DNA of 36,514 nt from Bacteroidota bacterium (GCA_013285945.1 JABDGP010000032.1:1-36514), one strand, 5' to 3'. Shown: positions 26,103-35,750, numbered from the stretch's first letter. Notes: generated by a model from the letters alone, not told the origin. Translations and numbers: made by a program.

Positions 26103-26800
26103 ACAAACCGTTGACCATATTGTCCACCAAAAAATTAAAGTCTTCTGTCAAAGAATTGCTTTTGCAAAATCATTTTCAACTGATTGAAGACGACTGGATC
26201 GAAATTGAATATATCGTAAGCCCTGGCTTGAAAAATCAAATCGATAACTCTTCCGATGCTCTTGTTTTTACTAGTCGTCATGCGGTTGAGGGGTTGTTGA
26301 GAAATTCAACTTCAATTTTAAAAGATAAAAAAGTTTTTTGCCTGAACGGCGAAACATTAAGAGCCACAGAAAATCTTCAATTACCAATTGTTGCTACTGC
26401 AAAAGATGCCCCTTCACTGGCATCAAAAATCATCGAAAGTAAAACTAGTCAGGTATCTTTTTTCTGCGGAAACCTCCACCGGCAGGAATTACCGGAGCTA
26501 TTGAGAAAGAACAACATAGCGGTTGACGAAATCACAACATACAACACGATTCTTTCTCCTAAAAAAAACTCATCGCCTTCTGATTTCGTCTTATTCTTTA
26601 GCCCCAGCGGAGCCGAAAGTTTCTTTCAATCAAATGCCATCGGTAAATCTGTTATATGCTTTTGTATTGGCGATACAACTTCAAAATATGTCGGAAGTAA
26701 AATTTCAAATAAAATAATTATCGCGAAAGAGCCTTCGCAAGAAAGTGTCGCCGAGGCTCTCCTAAATTTTATAATGTCGAACAAAACTATCCATGCTTAA
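26099..26800 (+). CDS. hemD: Uroporphyrinogen-III synthase
   Basis: A 233-residue protein that would cyclise hydroxymethylbilane to uroporphyrinogen III. HemD is poorly conserved in sequence; the call rests on length, on short patterns such as [23 protein letters not shown] and [11 protein letters not shown], and on its fixed place between hemC and hemE. The start is a TTG overlapping the hemC stop as TTGA; no ATG lies near the N terminus. Its end overlaps the start of hemE by 8 nt, which supports translational coupling. Confidence 0.88.
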   Translation: MNKPLTILSTKKLKSSVKELLLQNHFQLIEDDWIEIEYIVSPGLKNQIDNSSDALVFTSRHAVEGLLRNSTSILKDKKVFCLNGETLRATENLQLPIVATAKDAPSLASKIIESKTSQVSFFCGNLHRQELPELLRKNNIAVDEITTYNTILSPKKNSSPSDFVLFFSPSGAESFFQSNAIGKSVICFCIGDTTSKYVGSKISNKIIIAKEPSQESVAEALLNFIMSNKTIHA

Positions 26801-27821
26801 AAACGATTTATTATTGAAAGCCTTGCGAGGCGAAAATGTGCCGAGGCCACCCGTGTGGATGATGAGACAAGCAGGTCGTTACCTTCCGGATTATCTCAAA
26901 CTCAAGAAGAAATACGATTTCTTCGAGCGAGTGCAAACACCAGAACTGGCAACAGAAATCACAGTTATGCCTGTGCATCAAATTGGTGTAGATGCTGCCA
27001 TTCTGTTTTCAGACATACTTGTGGTGCCACAAGCGATGGGTGTGGAGGTGCTGATGGAAGAAGGCAAAGGTCCGTCCATTCCTAAAACAATACGTACTCA
27101 AAAAGATATTGATAAATTAAATACAACTGAGGCAGTAGATCATCTTCAATATGTAATGAACGCTGTGAAACTGACAAAGCAAGAATTGAATGATGCTGTG
27201 CCGCTTATCGGTTTTGCCGGCGCTCCATGGACTTTGCTCTGTTATCTGGTGGAGGGGAAAGGAAGTAAGACTTTTGATAGTGCTCGCGCTTTTTGTTACG
27301 CCCATCCACAGTTAGCTGATCAGCTCTTGCAAAAAATAACAGATGTAACAATCGGGTATCTGTCTGCAAAAGTAAAAGCCGGCGTTGATGCTGTTCAGAT
27401 ATTTGACAGCTGGGCGGCGTTGCTCGGCCCCGACGATTATAAAAGGTTTTCGCTGAATTACATTAATCAGATTGTAGATGCGATTGCACCTCTTGCTCCG
27501 GTAATTGTTTTTCCGAAAGGCGCAGGTCACGCTTTAAAAGAAATCAGTTATACCAAAGCATCTGCCATCGGTATCGATTGGTGCATTGATCCAAAAACGG
27601 TACGCGAGATAACGGACAACAGAGTTACACTTCAGGGAAATTTTGATCCGGCCAAATTGTTGGCGCCTATTCCGGTCATTCAGAAAGAAGTTCATCAAAT
27701 GATCCGCTCTTTTGGAGCACAGCGGTACATAGCTAATTTAGGCCACGGTATTTTGCCAAACGTTCCAGCAGATCATGCAAAAGCATTTGTCGATTCAGTA
27801 AAAAGTTATGGAAACGGTTAG
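26793..27821 (+). CDS. hemE: Uroporphyrinogen decarboxylase
   Basis: A 342-residue cytoplasmic enzyme that removes four carboxyl groups from uroporphyrinogen III to give coproporphyrinogen III. It has the family signature [14 protein letters not shown] with Arg25 and Arg29, and the catalytic Asp74 in [27 protein letters not shown] and [10 protein letters not shown] are the other conserved blocks. Length and both ends are standard. It overlaps hemD by 8 nt and hemF by 14 nt. Confidence 0.96.
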   Translation: MLKNDLLLKALRGENVPRPPVWMMRQAGRYLPDYLKLKKKYDFFERVQTPELATEITVMPVHQIGVDAAILFSDILVVPQAMGVEVLMEEGKGPSIPKTIRTQKDIDKLNTTEAVDHLQYVMNAVKLTKQELNDAVPLIGFAGAPWTLLCYLVEGKGSKTFDSARAFCYAHPQLADQLLQKITDVTIGYLSAKVKAGVDAVQIFDSWAALLGPDDYKRFSLNYINQIVDAIAPLAPVIVFPKGAGHALKEISYTKASAIGIDWCIDPKTVREITDNRVTLQGNFDPAKLLAPIPVIQKEVHQMIRSFGAQRYIANLGHGILPNVPADHAKAFVDSVKSYGNG

Positions 27822-28722
27822 AGAAGAATTTACACAATACATTCATCAGCTTCAGGACAACATTTGCAGTACCCTCGAAGCTGCGGATGGCAAAAGTAAA
27901 TTTCATGAAGACCGATGGCAACGCACCGAAGGTGGTGGAGGCATTACCCGTATCATCAGCTCGGGAAATAGTATTGAAAAAGGAGGAGTGAATACATCAA
28001 CGGTTCATGGCACAGTCACTCCACAAATCAAGCAACAGTTAAAAACTGAAGGACATCGATTTTTTGCGTGCGGCATTTCCCTTGTGATTCATCCGCTAAA
28101 CCCGATGGTGCCAACTGTGCATGCCAACTTTCGATATTTTGAATTGTACGATGAAAAAGAAAACGTAATCGACCTATGGTTTGGTGGCGGGGCGGACCTT
28201 ACACCTTATTATTTGCAGGAGGAAGATGCAATCCATTTTCACTCTACATTTAAAAATGCCTGCGAACCATTTGGTAACGAACTTTATCCCAGATTCAAAA
28301 AACAATGTGATGATTATTTTGTCAATGTTCATCGCGGACACGAGTGCCGTGGCATCGGTGGAATTTTCTACGACTATATTCGCCCTGATCAAAAAAATAC
28401 CATCGATCACTGGATGAGGTTTTCACAATCCAATGGCGACAGTTTTATTCCATCGTACTTACCTATTGTAGAGAGAAGGAAGGATTTGCACTACACTGAA
28501 AAAGAAAAATACTGGCAGGAGATCAGGCGCGGTCGGTATGTTGAGTTTAATTTACTCCACGATCGCGGTACTCTCTTCGGATTGAAATCGAATGGCCGAA
28601 CCGAAAGTATTTTGATGAGCTTGCCACCTCGCGCGCGATTTGACTATGCCGATACGCCTTTGCCCGGAAGTCGTGAAGAAAAATTAATTCAAGTATTACG
28701 AAACCCAAAACAGTGGTGCTGA
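27808..28722 (+). CDS. hemF: Oxygen-dependent coproporphyrinogen III oxidase
   Basis: A 304-residue HemF, which uses molecular oxygen to convert coproporphyrinogen III to protoporphyrinogen IX. Conserved blocks are [37 protein letters not shown] and [14 protein letters not shown]. This enzyme rather than the radical-SAM HemN in the cluster points to an aerobic lifestyle. It overlaps hemE by 14 nt and ends one base before hemB. Confidence 0.96.
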   Translation: METVREEFTQYIHQLQDNICSTLEAADGKSKFHEDRWQRTEGGGGITRIISSGNSIEKGGVNTSTVHGTVTPQIKQQLKTEGHRFFACGISLVIHPLNPMVPTVHANFRYFELYDEKENVIDLWFGGGADLTPYYLQEEDAIHFHSTFKNACEPFGNELYPRFKKQCDDYFVNVHRGHECRGIGGIFYDYIRPDQKNTIDHWMRFSQSNGDSFIPSYLPIVERRKDLHYTEKEKYWQEIRRGRYVEFNLLHDRGTLFGLKSNGRTESILMSLPPRARFDYADTPLPGSREEKLIQVLRNPKQWC

Positions 28723-28723
28723 T

Positions 28724-29710
28724 ATGAATTTATCAAGACGTTTTAGACGATTACGCGGTACGTCCGCTATCCGTGAACTGGTTGCCGAAACCAGGCTTAC
28801 TCCAGATCATTTGATCACTCCGCTTTTTTTAATCGAAGGCGAAAATAAAAAAGAGGCGATCGCATCAATGCCGGGATATTACCGGTTAAGCCTCGATCTG
28901 TTGGAAAAAGAAATTCAAGAGCTGAATCAATTGAACTTGTGGTCGATGCTGTTATTTGTGAAAGCGCCCGACCATTTGAAAGATAACGAAGGTAAAGAAG
29001 CCGTCAACCCGGAAGGATTGATGCAACGTGCTATCCGCAAAATAAAAAGTATATCACCTCAAACTTTGGTGATGACCGATGTGGCACTTGACCCATATTC
29101 AATTTATGGACATGACGGAATTGTAGAAGACAAACAAATTGTTAATGACAAAACTGTTGACGTGTTGGCACGCATGTCAATTTCCCATGCAATGGCAGGC
29201 GCTGATTTTGTTGCACCCTCCGATATGATGGATGGCCGCGTGAAGGCGATCCGCGATGCGCTCGACAACAAAGGATTTACACAAACAGGTATCCTGGCTT
29301 ACTCGGCTAAATATGCATCGTGCTTGTATGGTCCGTTTCGCGATGCGCTTGATAGTGCTCCGGGCTTTGGTGATAAGAAGACCTATCAAATGGATTTCAG
29401 AAATAGCACTGAAGCTGTAAAAGAATCTTTGCAAGACATCGATGAAGGAGCAGACATGGTTATGGTAAAACCAGCCGGAGCATATCTTGACATCATTCAA
29501 AAAGTAAAAATGAATGTGACTGTGCCGGTAGCTGCTTATCAGGTCTCTGGCGAATATTCAATGATCATGGCAGCAAGTGCGAATGGATGGATGGATGAAA
29601 AGCAAGCCATGCTCGAATCACTCACTGCCATACGCAGAGCCGGAGCAGATGTGATTATAACTTATTTCTCAAAAAAATTCGCTACCAATTTCTATGGCAA
29701 CAAAAAGTGA
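28724..29710 (+). CDS. hemB: Delta-aminolevulinic acid dehydratase (porphobilinogen synthase)
   Basis: A 328-residue enzyme condensing two 5-aminolevulinate molecules into porphobilinogen. The Schiff-base lysines are Lys196 in YSAKYAS and Lys249 in MVKPAGAYLD. The metal-site segment reads DVALDPYSIYGHDGIV, with Asp in place of the cysteines of the zinc-dependent type, so this is the magnesium-type, zinc-independent class. It follows hemF after one base and its last 17 nt overlap hemL. Confidence 0.96.
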   Translation: MNLSRRFRRLRGTSAIRELVAETRLTPDHLITPLFLIEGENKKEAIASMPGYYRLSLDLLEKEIQELNQLNLWSMLLFVKAPDHLKDNEGKEAVNPEGLMQRAIRKIKSISPQTLVMTDVALDPYSIYGHDGIVEDKQIVNDKTVDVLARMSISHAMAGADFVAPSDMMDGRVKAIRDALDNKGFTQTGILAYSAKYASCLYGPFRDALDSAPGFGDKKTYQMDFRNSTEAVKESLQDIDEGADMVMVKPAGAYLDIIQKVKMNVTVPVAAYQVSGEYSMIMAASANGWMDEKQAMLESLTAIRRAGADVIITYFSKKFATNFYGNKK

Positions 29711-30968
29711 AAAGCTCTTTGAGCAGGCACAGCAAGTAATTCCGGGTGGTGTGAACTCGCCCGTGCGCGCCTTTGGTCAGGTTGGTGGCACGCCTGTATT
29801 TATGAAATCAGCGCAAGGCGCCTATCTTTTTGACGAAGACGGGAATCGCTACATCGATTATATCAATTCATGGGGCCCGATGATCCTCGGACATGGACAT
29901 CCGGAAGTGGTTGATGCTATTAGAGAACAAGCCACTCGTGCTGTTTCATTTGGAGCTCCAACTGAATTGGAAGTAGAGATGGCGAAACTAGTAACGAGTA
30001 TTGTACCTGGACTTGAGATGGTTCGTTTTGTCAACTCTGGCACTGAAGCATGCATGTCGGCAGTGCGCCTGGCCAGAGGCTACACCAACAGAACCAAGAT
30101 CATCAAGTTTGAAGGTCACTATCACGGGCATGCAGATTCGTTTCTGAAAAAAGCTGGCAGCGGAGTGGCCACACTTGGAATAAAAATAAATGCAGGTATT
30201 CCTTCAGTGGTTTCTGAAGATACTTTGGTAGCATCATTCAACGACTTTGATGAAATTGAAAAATTAATCAACCGATACGGAAATGAAACTGCTGCGCTCA
30301 TTGTAGAGCCCGTGGCAGGAAACATGGGTTGTGTACCACCAAAGTCAGGATACTTGCAACATCTTCGTAAACTTTGTGATCAATATGGTATAGTTTTAAT
30401 ATTTGATGAAGTGATGACCGGATTTCGTCTGGCGCTTGGTGGTGCACAAGAATTATTTGGTGTACAAGCCGATCTGATGACGTTTGGGAAAATCATTGGC
30501 GGAGGACTTCCGGTTGGTGCATTTGGCGGCAAGAAAGAAATTATGAAACGAATTGCGCCATTGGGTGACGTCTATCAGGCGGGCACACTTTCAGGAAATC
30601 CGTTGGCGATGACTGCAGGCCTCGCGACACTCCGGCATTTGAAGGCCAATCCTTCCATTTACAAAAACATTGAAACCAAAACCCAAAAATTGGCCGAAGG
30701 CATAAACATTGTTTTAAAGAATAAGCAAATTCCGTTTGTCATTAATCAGCTTGGCTCGATGATCAGTGTACATTTTTGTAAAAATGAAGTCACCGATTTC
30801 AAAACCGCATCCGCCGGCAATAATGATACGTTCAAAAAATTCTTTCACCATTTGCTGAAGAATGGAGTCTACATTCCACCATCGCCATTTGAAACCTGGT
30901 TTATTGCCGATGCATTGTCTGAAAAAGATATAGAACACACAATTCAATGTGTGAAAGATTGGAAGTAA
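29694..30968 (+). CDS. hemL: Glutamate-1-semialdehyde 2,1-aminomutase
   Basis: A 424-residue PLP enzyme that converts glutamate-1-semialdehyde to 5-aminolevulinate, the second C5 step. The PLP lysine is Lys266 in MTFGKIIGGGLPVGAFGG; the N-terminal PGGVNSPVRAF and the central MVRFVNSGTEACMSA are family signatures. Its presence with hemA shows ALA is made from glutamyl-tRNA, not from glycine and succinyl-CoA. It overlaps hemB by 17 nt and is the last gene of the run, 22 bases from the convergent amidohydrolase. Confidence 0.96.
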   Translation: MATKSEKLFEQAQQVIPGGVNSPVRAFGQVGGTPVFMKSAQGAYLFDEDGNRYIDYINSWGPMILGHGHPEVVDAIREQATRAVSFGAPTELEVEMAKLVTSIVPGLEMVRFVNSGTEACMSAVRLARGYTNRTKIIKFEGHYHGHADSFLKKAGSGVATLGIKINAGIPSVVSEDTLVASFNDFDEIEKLINRYGNETAALIVEPVAGNMGCVPPKSGYLQHLRKLCDQYGIVLIFDEVMTGFRLALGGAQELFGVQADLMTFGKIIGGGLPVGAFGGKKEIMKRIAPLGDVYQAGTLSGNPLAMTAGLATLRHLKANPSIYKNIETKTQKLAEGINIVLKNKQIPFVINQLGSMISVHFCKNEVTDFKTASAGNNDTFKKFFHHLLKNGVYIPPSPFETWFIADALSEKDIEHTIQCVKDWK

Positions 30969-30990
30969 TTTACTTTATTTTGTAGGTAGA

Positions 30991-32982
30991 TTATTTCCAA
31001 AAACCAAAACCATAAGATTGGTACATGGATTTAGGATCATAGAGGTTTCCATTTTTCATCACGAGCTCTACCTTACGGATGTCGCTGATATTTTTGAGTG
31101 GATCTCCATCTACCAAAATCATATTGGCTTTTTTTCCAACTTCAATTGATCCAAACTCTTTTTCTTTATTTGCGACTGTAGCCGAAACAATAGTAGCACT
31201 TTGCAAAATTTTCGCATTAGGTACCCCTGCTTGAGAATACAGTTCTAATTCGTGGTGCAACATGAAACCAGGGAAATCATCCGTACCAGGCACAAAAGTG
31301 ATTTTATTATCATAAAGCAGTTTGAGCATTTTCAACATCTTATTAAACGACTGCTGATAATCTGCTTCATGGCCTTTCCGTGTAGGAAGGCCTCCCGTAT
31401 AAAGTCCTCTCCGAAATTCGGCAGGAAATTGGTTAACGGAGGTCTCATAACCATGTGCCAGTTTTCCTTCTTCATTGATAAACATGCTTTCAAAAACAGA
31501 AAGTGTAGGATCAACAACAATGTTTTTAGTCTTTAAAAGATGCAAGAATTCTTTTACCGGCGCACTCGCCAGATCAATATCCTTTGCACGTGCCCCAACT
31601 TTGATAAACCTTCCCATGGAGCGCGTATCAATTGTATCTCCCATAAAATTCAACATCAGCATATTCATATGAATCACCTGATCGTAGCCGTCATTGATGG
31701 CGCGCGTGGCTGTCATAAACGAAGGAATATGACCACACACTTTCATTCCCCGCTGATGGGCCTGAGCTGCCAGAGGTTTTACCCAATCCACAGGAATAGA
31801 ACTATATAGCTTCACTTGCTGGTAGCCGTGATCAGCATAATAGTTCACCGCTGCCAAACCTTCGTCAAGAGTTTTTACAATTTTTCCGGTGGGTCCGGCA
31901 TACGGTCCAGCAAAATCGATAAACCCAGACATCACTGAAATCTCCGGGCCGAGCAATTCATCACTGTCTACTTTCTTTTTTGTATCCGGCAAGTCAAATC
32001 CATTGGCCATGTCTTTAATGTTGGTGACACCAGCAGCCAGGTGATACAAACCCTGATCAGGATTATAATGCGCATGGTTATCCCATAAGCCAGGCATCAA
32101 CAATTTACCAGCGCCGTCTACGACTTTGGCATTGGCCGGAACTTTAACTGACTTTGATTTCCCAACTGTAATAATCTTATCGCCCTCCACAATCACAGTT
32201 TGTCCTTTTATACCCTTTCCTTTAATAGCATCAAACAAAGTTACATTTGTAAAAGCTACCGGCACCTTCATCACTTGTGTCAGTCTATCCGCCTGCAATT
32301 CGAAGTAATCATGCTCCGCCTTTTGTTGGGCTTTATAGAGTTCATCGGCATAGGACTCAAATCCCTGGCTGATTACACTACTCCAGCCACTCACCGAGGC
32401 AAAGAATTTTTTCTTGGGAGTAAACCATGCGTGAGAAGGCGGGCCGCCTGAGCCAATAAATGAATAAAGTTCAAACTCTTCAGTAAACCCGTTTACTTTC
32501 AGTTCATGATTTTTAATATGCGTCACTTGCAAAAAACCCGAAGGCAGCATGCCAATTTTATGATCAGGGTTTTTCAACGCTGCCTGCAACATCCATTCAA
32601 TTTCAACTGGTGTAGAATTTAAGGGAGAATAAAGCGTAGGAGTCGAAATTTTTTTCTCTCCTTGCTCAATATTATTTTTCCATTTAGCAACGCCATCAAT
32701 GATCTCAAAATTTTCCTGAATAGGTGCTTTAAAGTAGTCTACTCCGGTAATGGTCCGGTTGATGGGCATCCCAGTAGCATCGGTAGTTAGCACAACATTT
32801 TGCTTCGGGCCGCGGCCACGATCGTTAAATTCAAAAAAAATGCTGTACCTGTTTGGCGTTGTGGAATAAACCCAATGTGTTCCGGTCCTCTTTCCGGAAG
32901 ACATGATCGAATATTGGATTGTATCCTGCGACCACAACATGGTGGGCGCAACCAAAACGGTCAGGAGAATTAGAAACTTCAT
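30991..32982 (-). CDS. Secreted amidohydrolase family protein with a large N-terminal domain
   Basis: A 663-residue protein. The ATG at 32980-32982 gives the signal peptide MKFLILLTVLVAPTMLWSQ; a TTG two codons earlier is less likely. The first about 240 residues (DTIQYSIMSSGKRTG, later FELYSFIGSGGPPSHAWFTP) form a domain I do not recognise in detail. The C-terminal about 410 residues are an imidazolonepropionase-like amidohydrolase. It has the metal-binding HxH at His303 and His305 (MPGLWDNHAHY), VKLYS with the likely metal-bridging Lys, CGHIPS and VIHMNML histidines, FVPGTDDFPG with the catalytic Asp, and the composite beta-sandwich ending GKKANMILVDGDPL. Substrate unknown; family members include dipeptidases and prolidases. 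It follows the propeller/OmpA gene after 18 bases. Confidence 0.88.
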   Translation of the reverse strand: MKFLILLTVLVAPTMLWSQDTIQYSIMSSGKRTGTHWVYSTTPNRYSIFFEFNDRGRGPKQNVVLTTDATGMPINRTITGVDYFKAPIQENFEIIDGVAKWKNNIEQGEKKISTPTLYSPLNSTPVEIEWMLQAALKNPDHKIGMLPSGFLQVTHIKNHELKVNGFTEEFELYSFIGSGGPPSHAWFTPKKKFFASVSGWSSVISQGFESYADELYKAQQKAEHDYFELQADRLTQVMKVPVAFTNVTLFDAIKGKGIKGQTVIVEGDKIITVGKSKSVKVPANAKVVDGAGKLLMPGLWDNHAHYNPDQGLYHLAAGVTNIKDMANGFDLPDTKKKVDSDELLGPEISVMSGFIDFAGPYAGPTGKIVKTLDEGLAAVNYYADHGYQQVKLYSSIPVDWVKPLAAQAHQRGMKVCGHIPSFMTATRAINDGYDQVIHMNMLMLNFMGDTIDTRSMGRFIKVGARAKDIDLASAPVKEFLHLLKTKNIVVDPTLSVFESMFINEEGKLAHGYETSVNQFPAEFRRGLYTGGLPTRKGHEADYQQSFNKMLKMLKLLYDNKITFVPGTDDFPGFMLHHELELYSQAGVPNAKILQSATIVSATVANKEKEFGSIEVGKKANMILVDGDPLKNISDIRKVELVMKNGNLYDPKSMYQSYGFGFWK

Positions 32983-33000
32983 AAACAATTATAGTTTGAA

Positions 33001-34761
33001 TTACATTTTAAGAATGGTGAACTCAACGCGTCTATTGTTAGCACGTCCGTCATCTGTTTCATTGCTGTCGATGGGTTTTGTTTCGCCATAGCCGTGAGCT
33101 TGCAACCGCGACCCTTCAATTCCCTGACTCCCCAGGTAATCTACCACAGCCTGCGACCGGCCTTGCGACAAGTTGAGGTTGTATTCATCTGAGCCTTTGC
33201 TATCGGTATGGCCGGCAATTTCCACCGACACTTTGGGGTTCTGTTTCAAGAAATCAACAACTTTATTCAGCTCAACAAATGACTCGGGTTTCAACGAAGT
33301 TTTATCAAAATCAAAGTAAATATTTTTCAGACGCACCGTCATGCCCACTTCAATTTCAGTCATGTAAATATTTTTAGAGTTCAGTGTTACATTTCCATCA
33401 GTCACCTGCACACTGTCCGTAGTATTCAGGTAGCCTTCTGCAGAAACGCTGAAAACGTACCAACCCAAACCTGGTATATCCTGATTATAGCTTCCGGCAT
33501 TTGCAGGTGGTGCAAAAGAACTTGTCGTGCCTCTCTGAACGATTGACATCTTGAAGTTATTTACTTTACTATTCGTCTTCTTATCGATCACATCGCCGGC
33601 CAATGTCAACTGTTTGGCAAGCGGAGTTAGGTAAACATCTATACGCAAAGTAGTATCACGGTTGAGGTGAGGTACTTTGATGTCTTTACTGTATGGCAAA
33701 TAGCCCGATGCGTTGGCTGCAATGTTGTAACCGTCAACTTCAGGAATACGCGTTTCAAATTTTCCACCTCCAGTCGATTTCAAACTGATAGGCTGCTTTA
33801 ATTCTTTCAGTTTAACATCTACATTAGCCGCTATGGGTTGCTTCGTTTTTTCATTATAGATCATTCCACTTAATACAATATTGATGTTGCGTGGTCTTAA
33901 AATCAACAAGTCATAGTTGCCACCATCTACTTTTGCACCTGATCGTGCCGTAAAAATATTTCCCTTCGAGTCAATCGAAAAGTATGCATCATCAGCTCCA
34001 GTGTTTACAGTTCGCCCCAGGTTTACCGGCTCGCTCCAGTTTTGCCACGTTTCATCAAGACGAGTGGTTTTGTAAACATCAATGCCACCCACACGATCTT
34101 TGGTATACCGGTTGCTGGCAAAATATAGTGTCTTTTGATCGGGTGCGAGAAAAGGTGCAAAGTCATCGGCAGGAGAACTGATTTTTAGTTTTGCAGGCTT
34201 GGAGAAATGCCCGTCCGGCTGTTTGCTGCTCAGATATAAATCGCTGAATTTATCACTAGGCCTTTCAGAAAAATAAATAATCATCTGCCGGCCATCGGCT
34301 GAGAGTGTTGCACCGTAAAATAAACCTTTGGCCATGTCGTCAAAGCTTGGGACATCAAGCTCAGTCAAGTTTCCTGAAATGCTCGCTAGCGAAAATCCTT
34401 TTGAGTTTTTTGACCTACCGCCGCGAATGAAAAGAGAGCCATCGGGCATAAAATTAAAAACCTGATTGAAGCGGTTTTGATTGAAGGGTGAGCTCATGTG
34501 CCTGGCTTTTGTCCACTCGCCCTTATCATCAAGTGTAGATACCCAAATATCCTGACTATTATCTTTGCCATAATTGTTTTCCGGGTGGTCGCTTACAAAA
34601 TAATAGAGGCTTTTTCCGTCAGGCGAAACAACAGGCGACACTTCATTGTAGCGAGTGTTCACATTGTCATTCATTTTCACCAGTTCGTAGCGTGCACTGA
34701 TTTCCTGGGCAGAAGTGATTAAGCAAGCAAGACAAAGAAAGAGGAGGTAAAGTATCCGCAT
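33001..34761 (-). CDS. OmpA family protein with PD40-type beta-propeller
   Basis: A 586-residue exported protein. After a signal peptide (MRILYLLFLCLACLITSAQ) come WD40/PD40-type propeller repeats over about residues 30-290 (SPVVSPDGKSLYYF, ATLSADGRQMIIYFSE, FAPFLAPDQKTLYFASN). Two carboxypeptidase-regulatory-like beta-sandwich segments follow (LSGMIYNEKTKQPIAA near 297, LTLAGDVIDKKTNSKV near 390). The C-terminal OmpA domain from about 474 (NIYFDFDKTSLKPES) has a canonical peptidoglycan motif AGHTDSKGSDEYN with Asp520 and GRSQAVVDYL with its Arg. The layout resembles PorE-type proteins of type IX secretion but lacks the N-terminal TPR repeats. Likely anchored to peptidoglycan at the outer membrane; possible operon with the amidohydrolase. 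Confidence 0.9.
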   Translation of the reverse strand: MRILYLLFLCLACLITSAQEISARYELVKMNDNVNTRYNEVSPVVSPDGKSLYYFVSDHPENNYGKDNSQDIWVSTLDDKGEWTKARHMSSPFNQNRFNQVFNFMPDGSLFIRGGRSKNSKGFSLASISGNLTELDVPSFDDMAKGLFYGATLSADGRQMIIYFSERPSDKFSDLYLSSKQPDGHFSKPAKLKISSPADDFAPFLAPDQKTLYFASNRYTKDRVGGIDVYKTTRLDETWQNWSEPVNLGRTVNTGADDAYFSIDSKGNIFTARSGAKVDGGNYDLLILRPRNINIVLSGMIYNEKTKQPIAANVDVKLKELKQPISLKSTGGGKFETRIPEVDGYNIAANASGYLPYSKDIKVPHLNRDTTLRIDVYLTPLAKQLTLAGDVIDKKTNSKVNNFKMSIVQRGTTSSFAPPANAGSYNQDIPGLGWYVFSVSAEGYLNTTDSVQVTDGNVTLNSKNIYMTEIEVGMTVRLKNIYFDFDKTSLKPESFVELNKVVDFLKQNPKVSVEIAGHTDSKGSDEYNLNLSQGRSQAVVDYLGSQGIEGSRLQAHGYGETKPIDSNETDDGRANNRRVEFTILKM

Positions 34762-34828
34762 TTATTTTTTGGATAAAGATAATGAATTCCGCTCTTGATG
34801 ATGGGTCAACGAGGTCATTCTACCTGCC

Positions 34829-34850
34829 AAAATCCCCTAAATCGGGGTCA
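34829..34850. repeat. Short CCCC/GGGG inverted motif in the gap before the propeller/OmpA gene
   Basis: AATCCCCTAAATCGGGGT at 34831-34848 has a 4-bp CCCC/GGGG inverted pair around TAAATC. Similar CCCCTAAA-type words recur between genes in some Bacteroidota. The stem is too short for a confident terminator or REP call. The rest of the 122-base gap (34762-34883) holds only a TATCTTTA on the minus strand (34774-34781), one mismatch from a -7 element. Confidence 0.25.
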
Positions 34851-34883
34851 GAATAAATATGCAGTTAAACAGCAAGCTTTAAA

Positions 34884-35750
34884 TCAACTCGCCAGCAATG
34901 ACTGCGGCTGAGCTTCCTCAAACAGAGACAGTTGTATTTTATGTTTTGCATGAACAGCCATGTTGCTTTTTTTGTTTTTCGCGCTTCCGCTAATGTGATA
35001 AAGTGCGGTTTCTTTTCTTCGTGGCGCAATGATTATTTCAGTTTCTCCTGCCACGCTATTAAATAATTCCTCTACAATTTCCGGCTTGTTGTTGTTTGCC
35101 GATAAGTGCGACAAAATCAGGTGGCTCATGAATGGGGCGCGATGACTCAAAAATAACTGTAAAGCTTCCTTATTGGATAAATGACCAAATCCCTTCCTAA
35201 TGCGATCTTTCAGATGCTGAGGATAGCCACCGGTTTCCAACATGGCTTCATCATAGTTTGCTTCTAAAAATGCCGCATGACACCGATTAAAATTTTTTAT
35301 CAAGTGGTCACAAAATCTTCCGGTGTCGGTGAATACCCCTACGTTAATATTGTCTTGGCTGACAATGAAGCTATGCGGGTCAACGGCATCATGAAACTTC
35401 GGGAATCCGGTGATTGTCAAACTTCCGATCGTAACAGGTTCATAAGCTTGAAATGTAAACGAGCCCATCTCCCTCCATCCCGACTTTAAATTGCTTCGGG
35501 TCTCTCTCGTCATATAGGCAGGCAGATGATGCTTCTTTACCAGTTTTGGAAGTCCGTTGATATGATCTGCATGTTCATGGGTAATAAAAATAGCTTTCAC
35601 CATTTTAATAGAAAGCCCGAGGTGTTTCAATCTGCGTTCCGTCTCGCGGCAAGAAATTCCGGCATCAATCAAGACACCTTCGTTTTTATTGCCGATGTAA
35701 TAGCAGTTGCCGTTACTTCCCGAATTTAATGATGCGATCAAAAGAGACAC
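34884..35750 (-). CDS. MBL-fold metallohydrolase (WalJ/YycJ type)
   Basis: A 288-residue metallo-beta-lactamase-fold protein. The metal motif THEHADH carries His58, His60, Asp62 and His63. The N terminus SLLIASLNSGSNGNCYYIG matches the WalJ/YycJ family (usually MSLRFCSLASGSSGN), so I chose the GTG at 35748-35750; a GTG at 35795 would add 15 unrelated residues. Further motifs are FPKFHDAVDPHSF, VFTDTG and LEANYDEAMLE. Family members are cytoplasmic nucleases or hydrolases linked to cell-wall stress regulation in Firmicutes; the Bacteroidota role is not established. The C-terminal 50 residues are basic and specific to this protein. Confidence 0.9.
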   Translation of the reverse strand: MSLLIASLNSGSNGNCYYIGNKNEGVLIDAGISCRETERRLKHLGLSIKMVKAIFITHEHADHINGLPKLVKKHHLPAYMTRETRSNLKSGWREMGSFTFQAYEPVTIGSLTITGFPKFHDAVDPHSFIVSQDNINVGVFTDTGRFCDHLIKNFNRCHAAFLEANYDEAMLETGGYPQHLKDRIRKGFGHLSNKEALQLFLSHRAPFMSHLILSHLSANNNKPEIVEELFNSVAGETEIIIAPRRKETALYHISGSAKNKKSNMAVHAKHKIQLSLFEEAQPQSLLAS

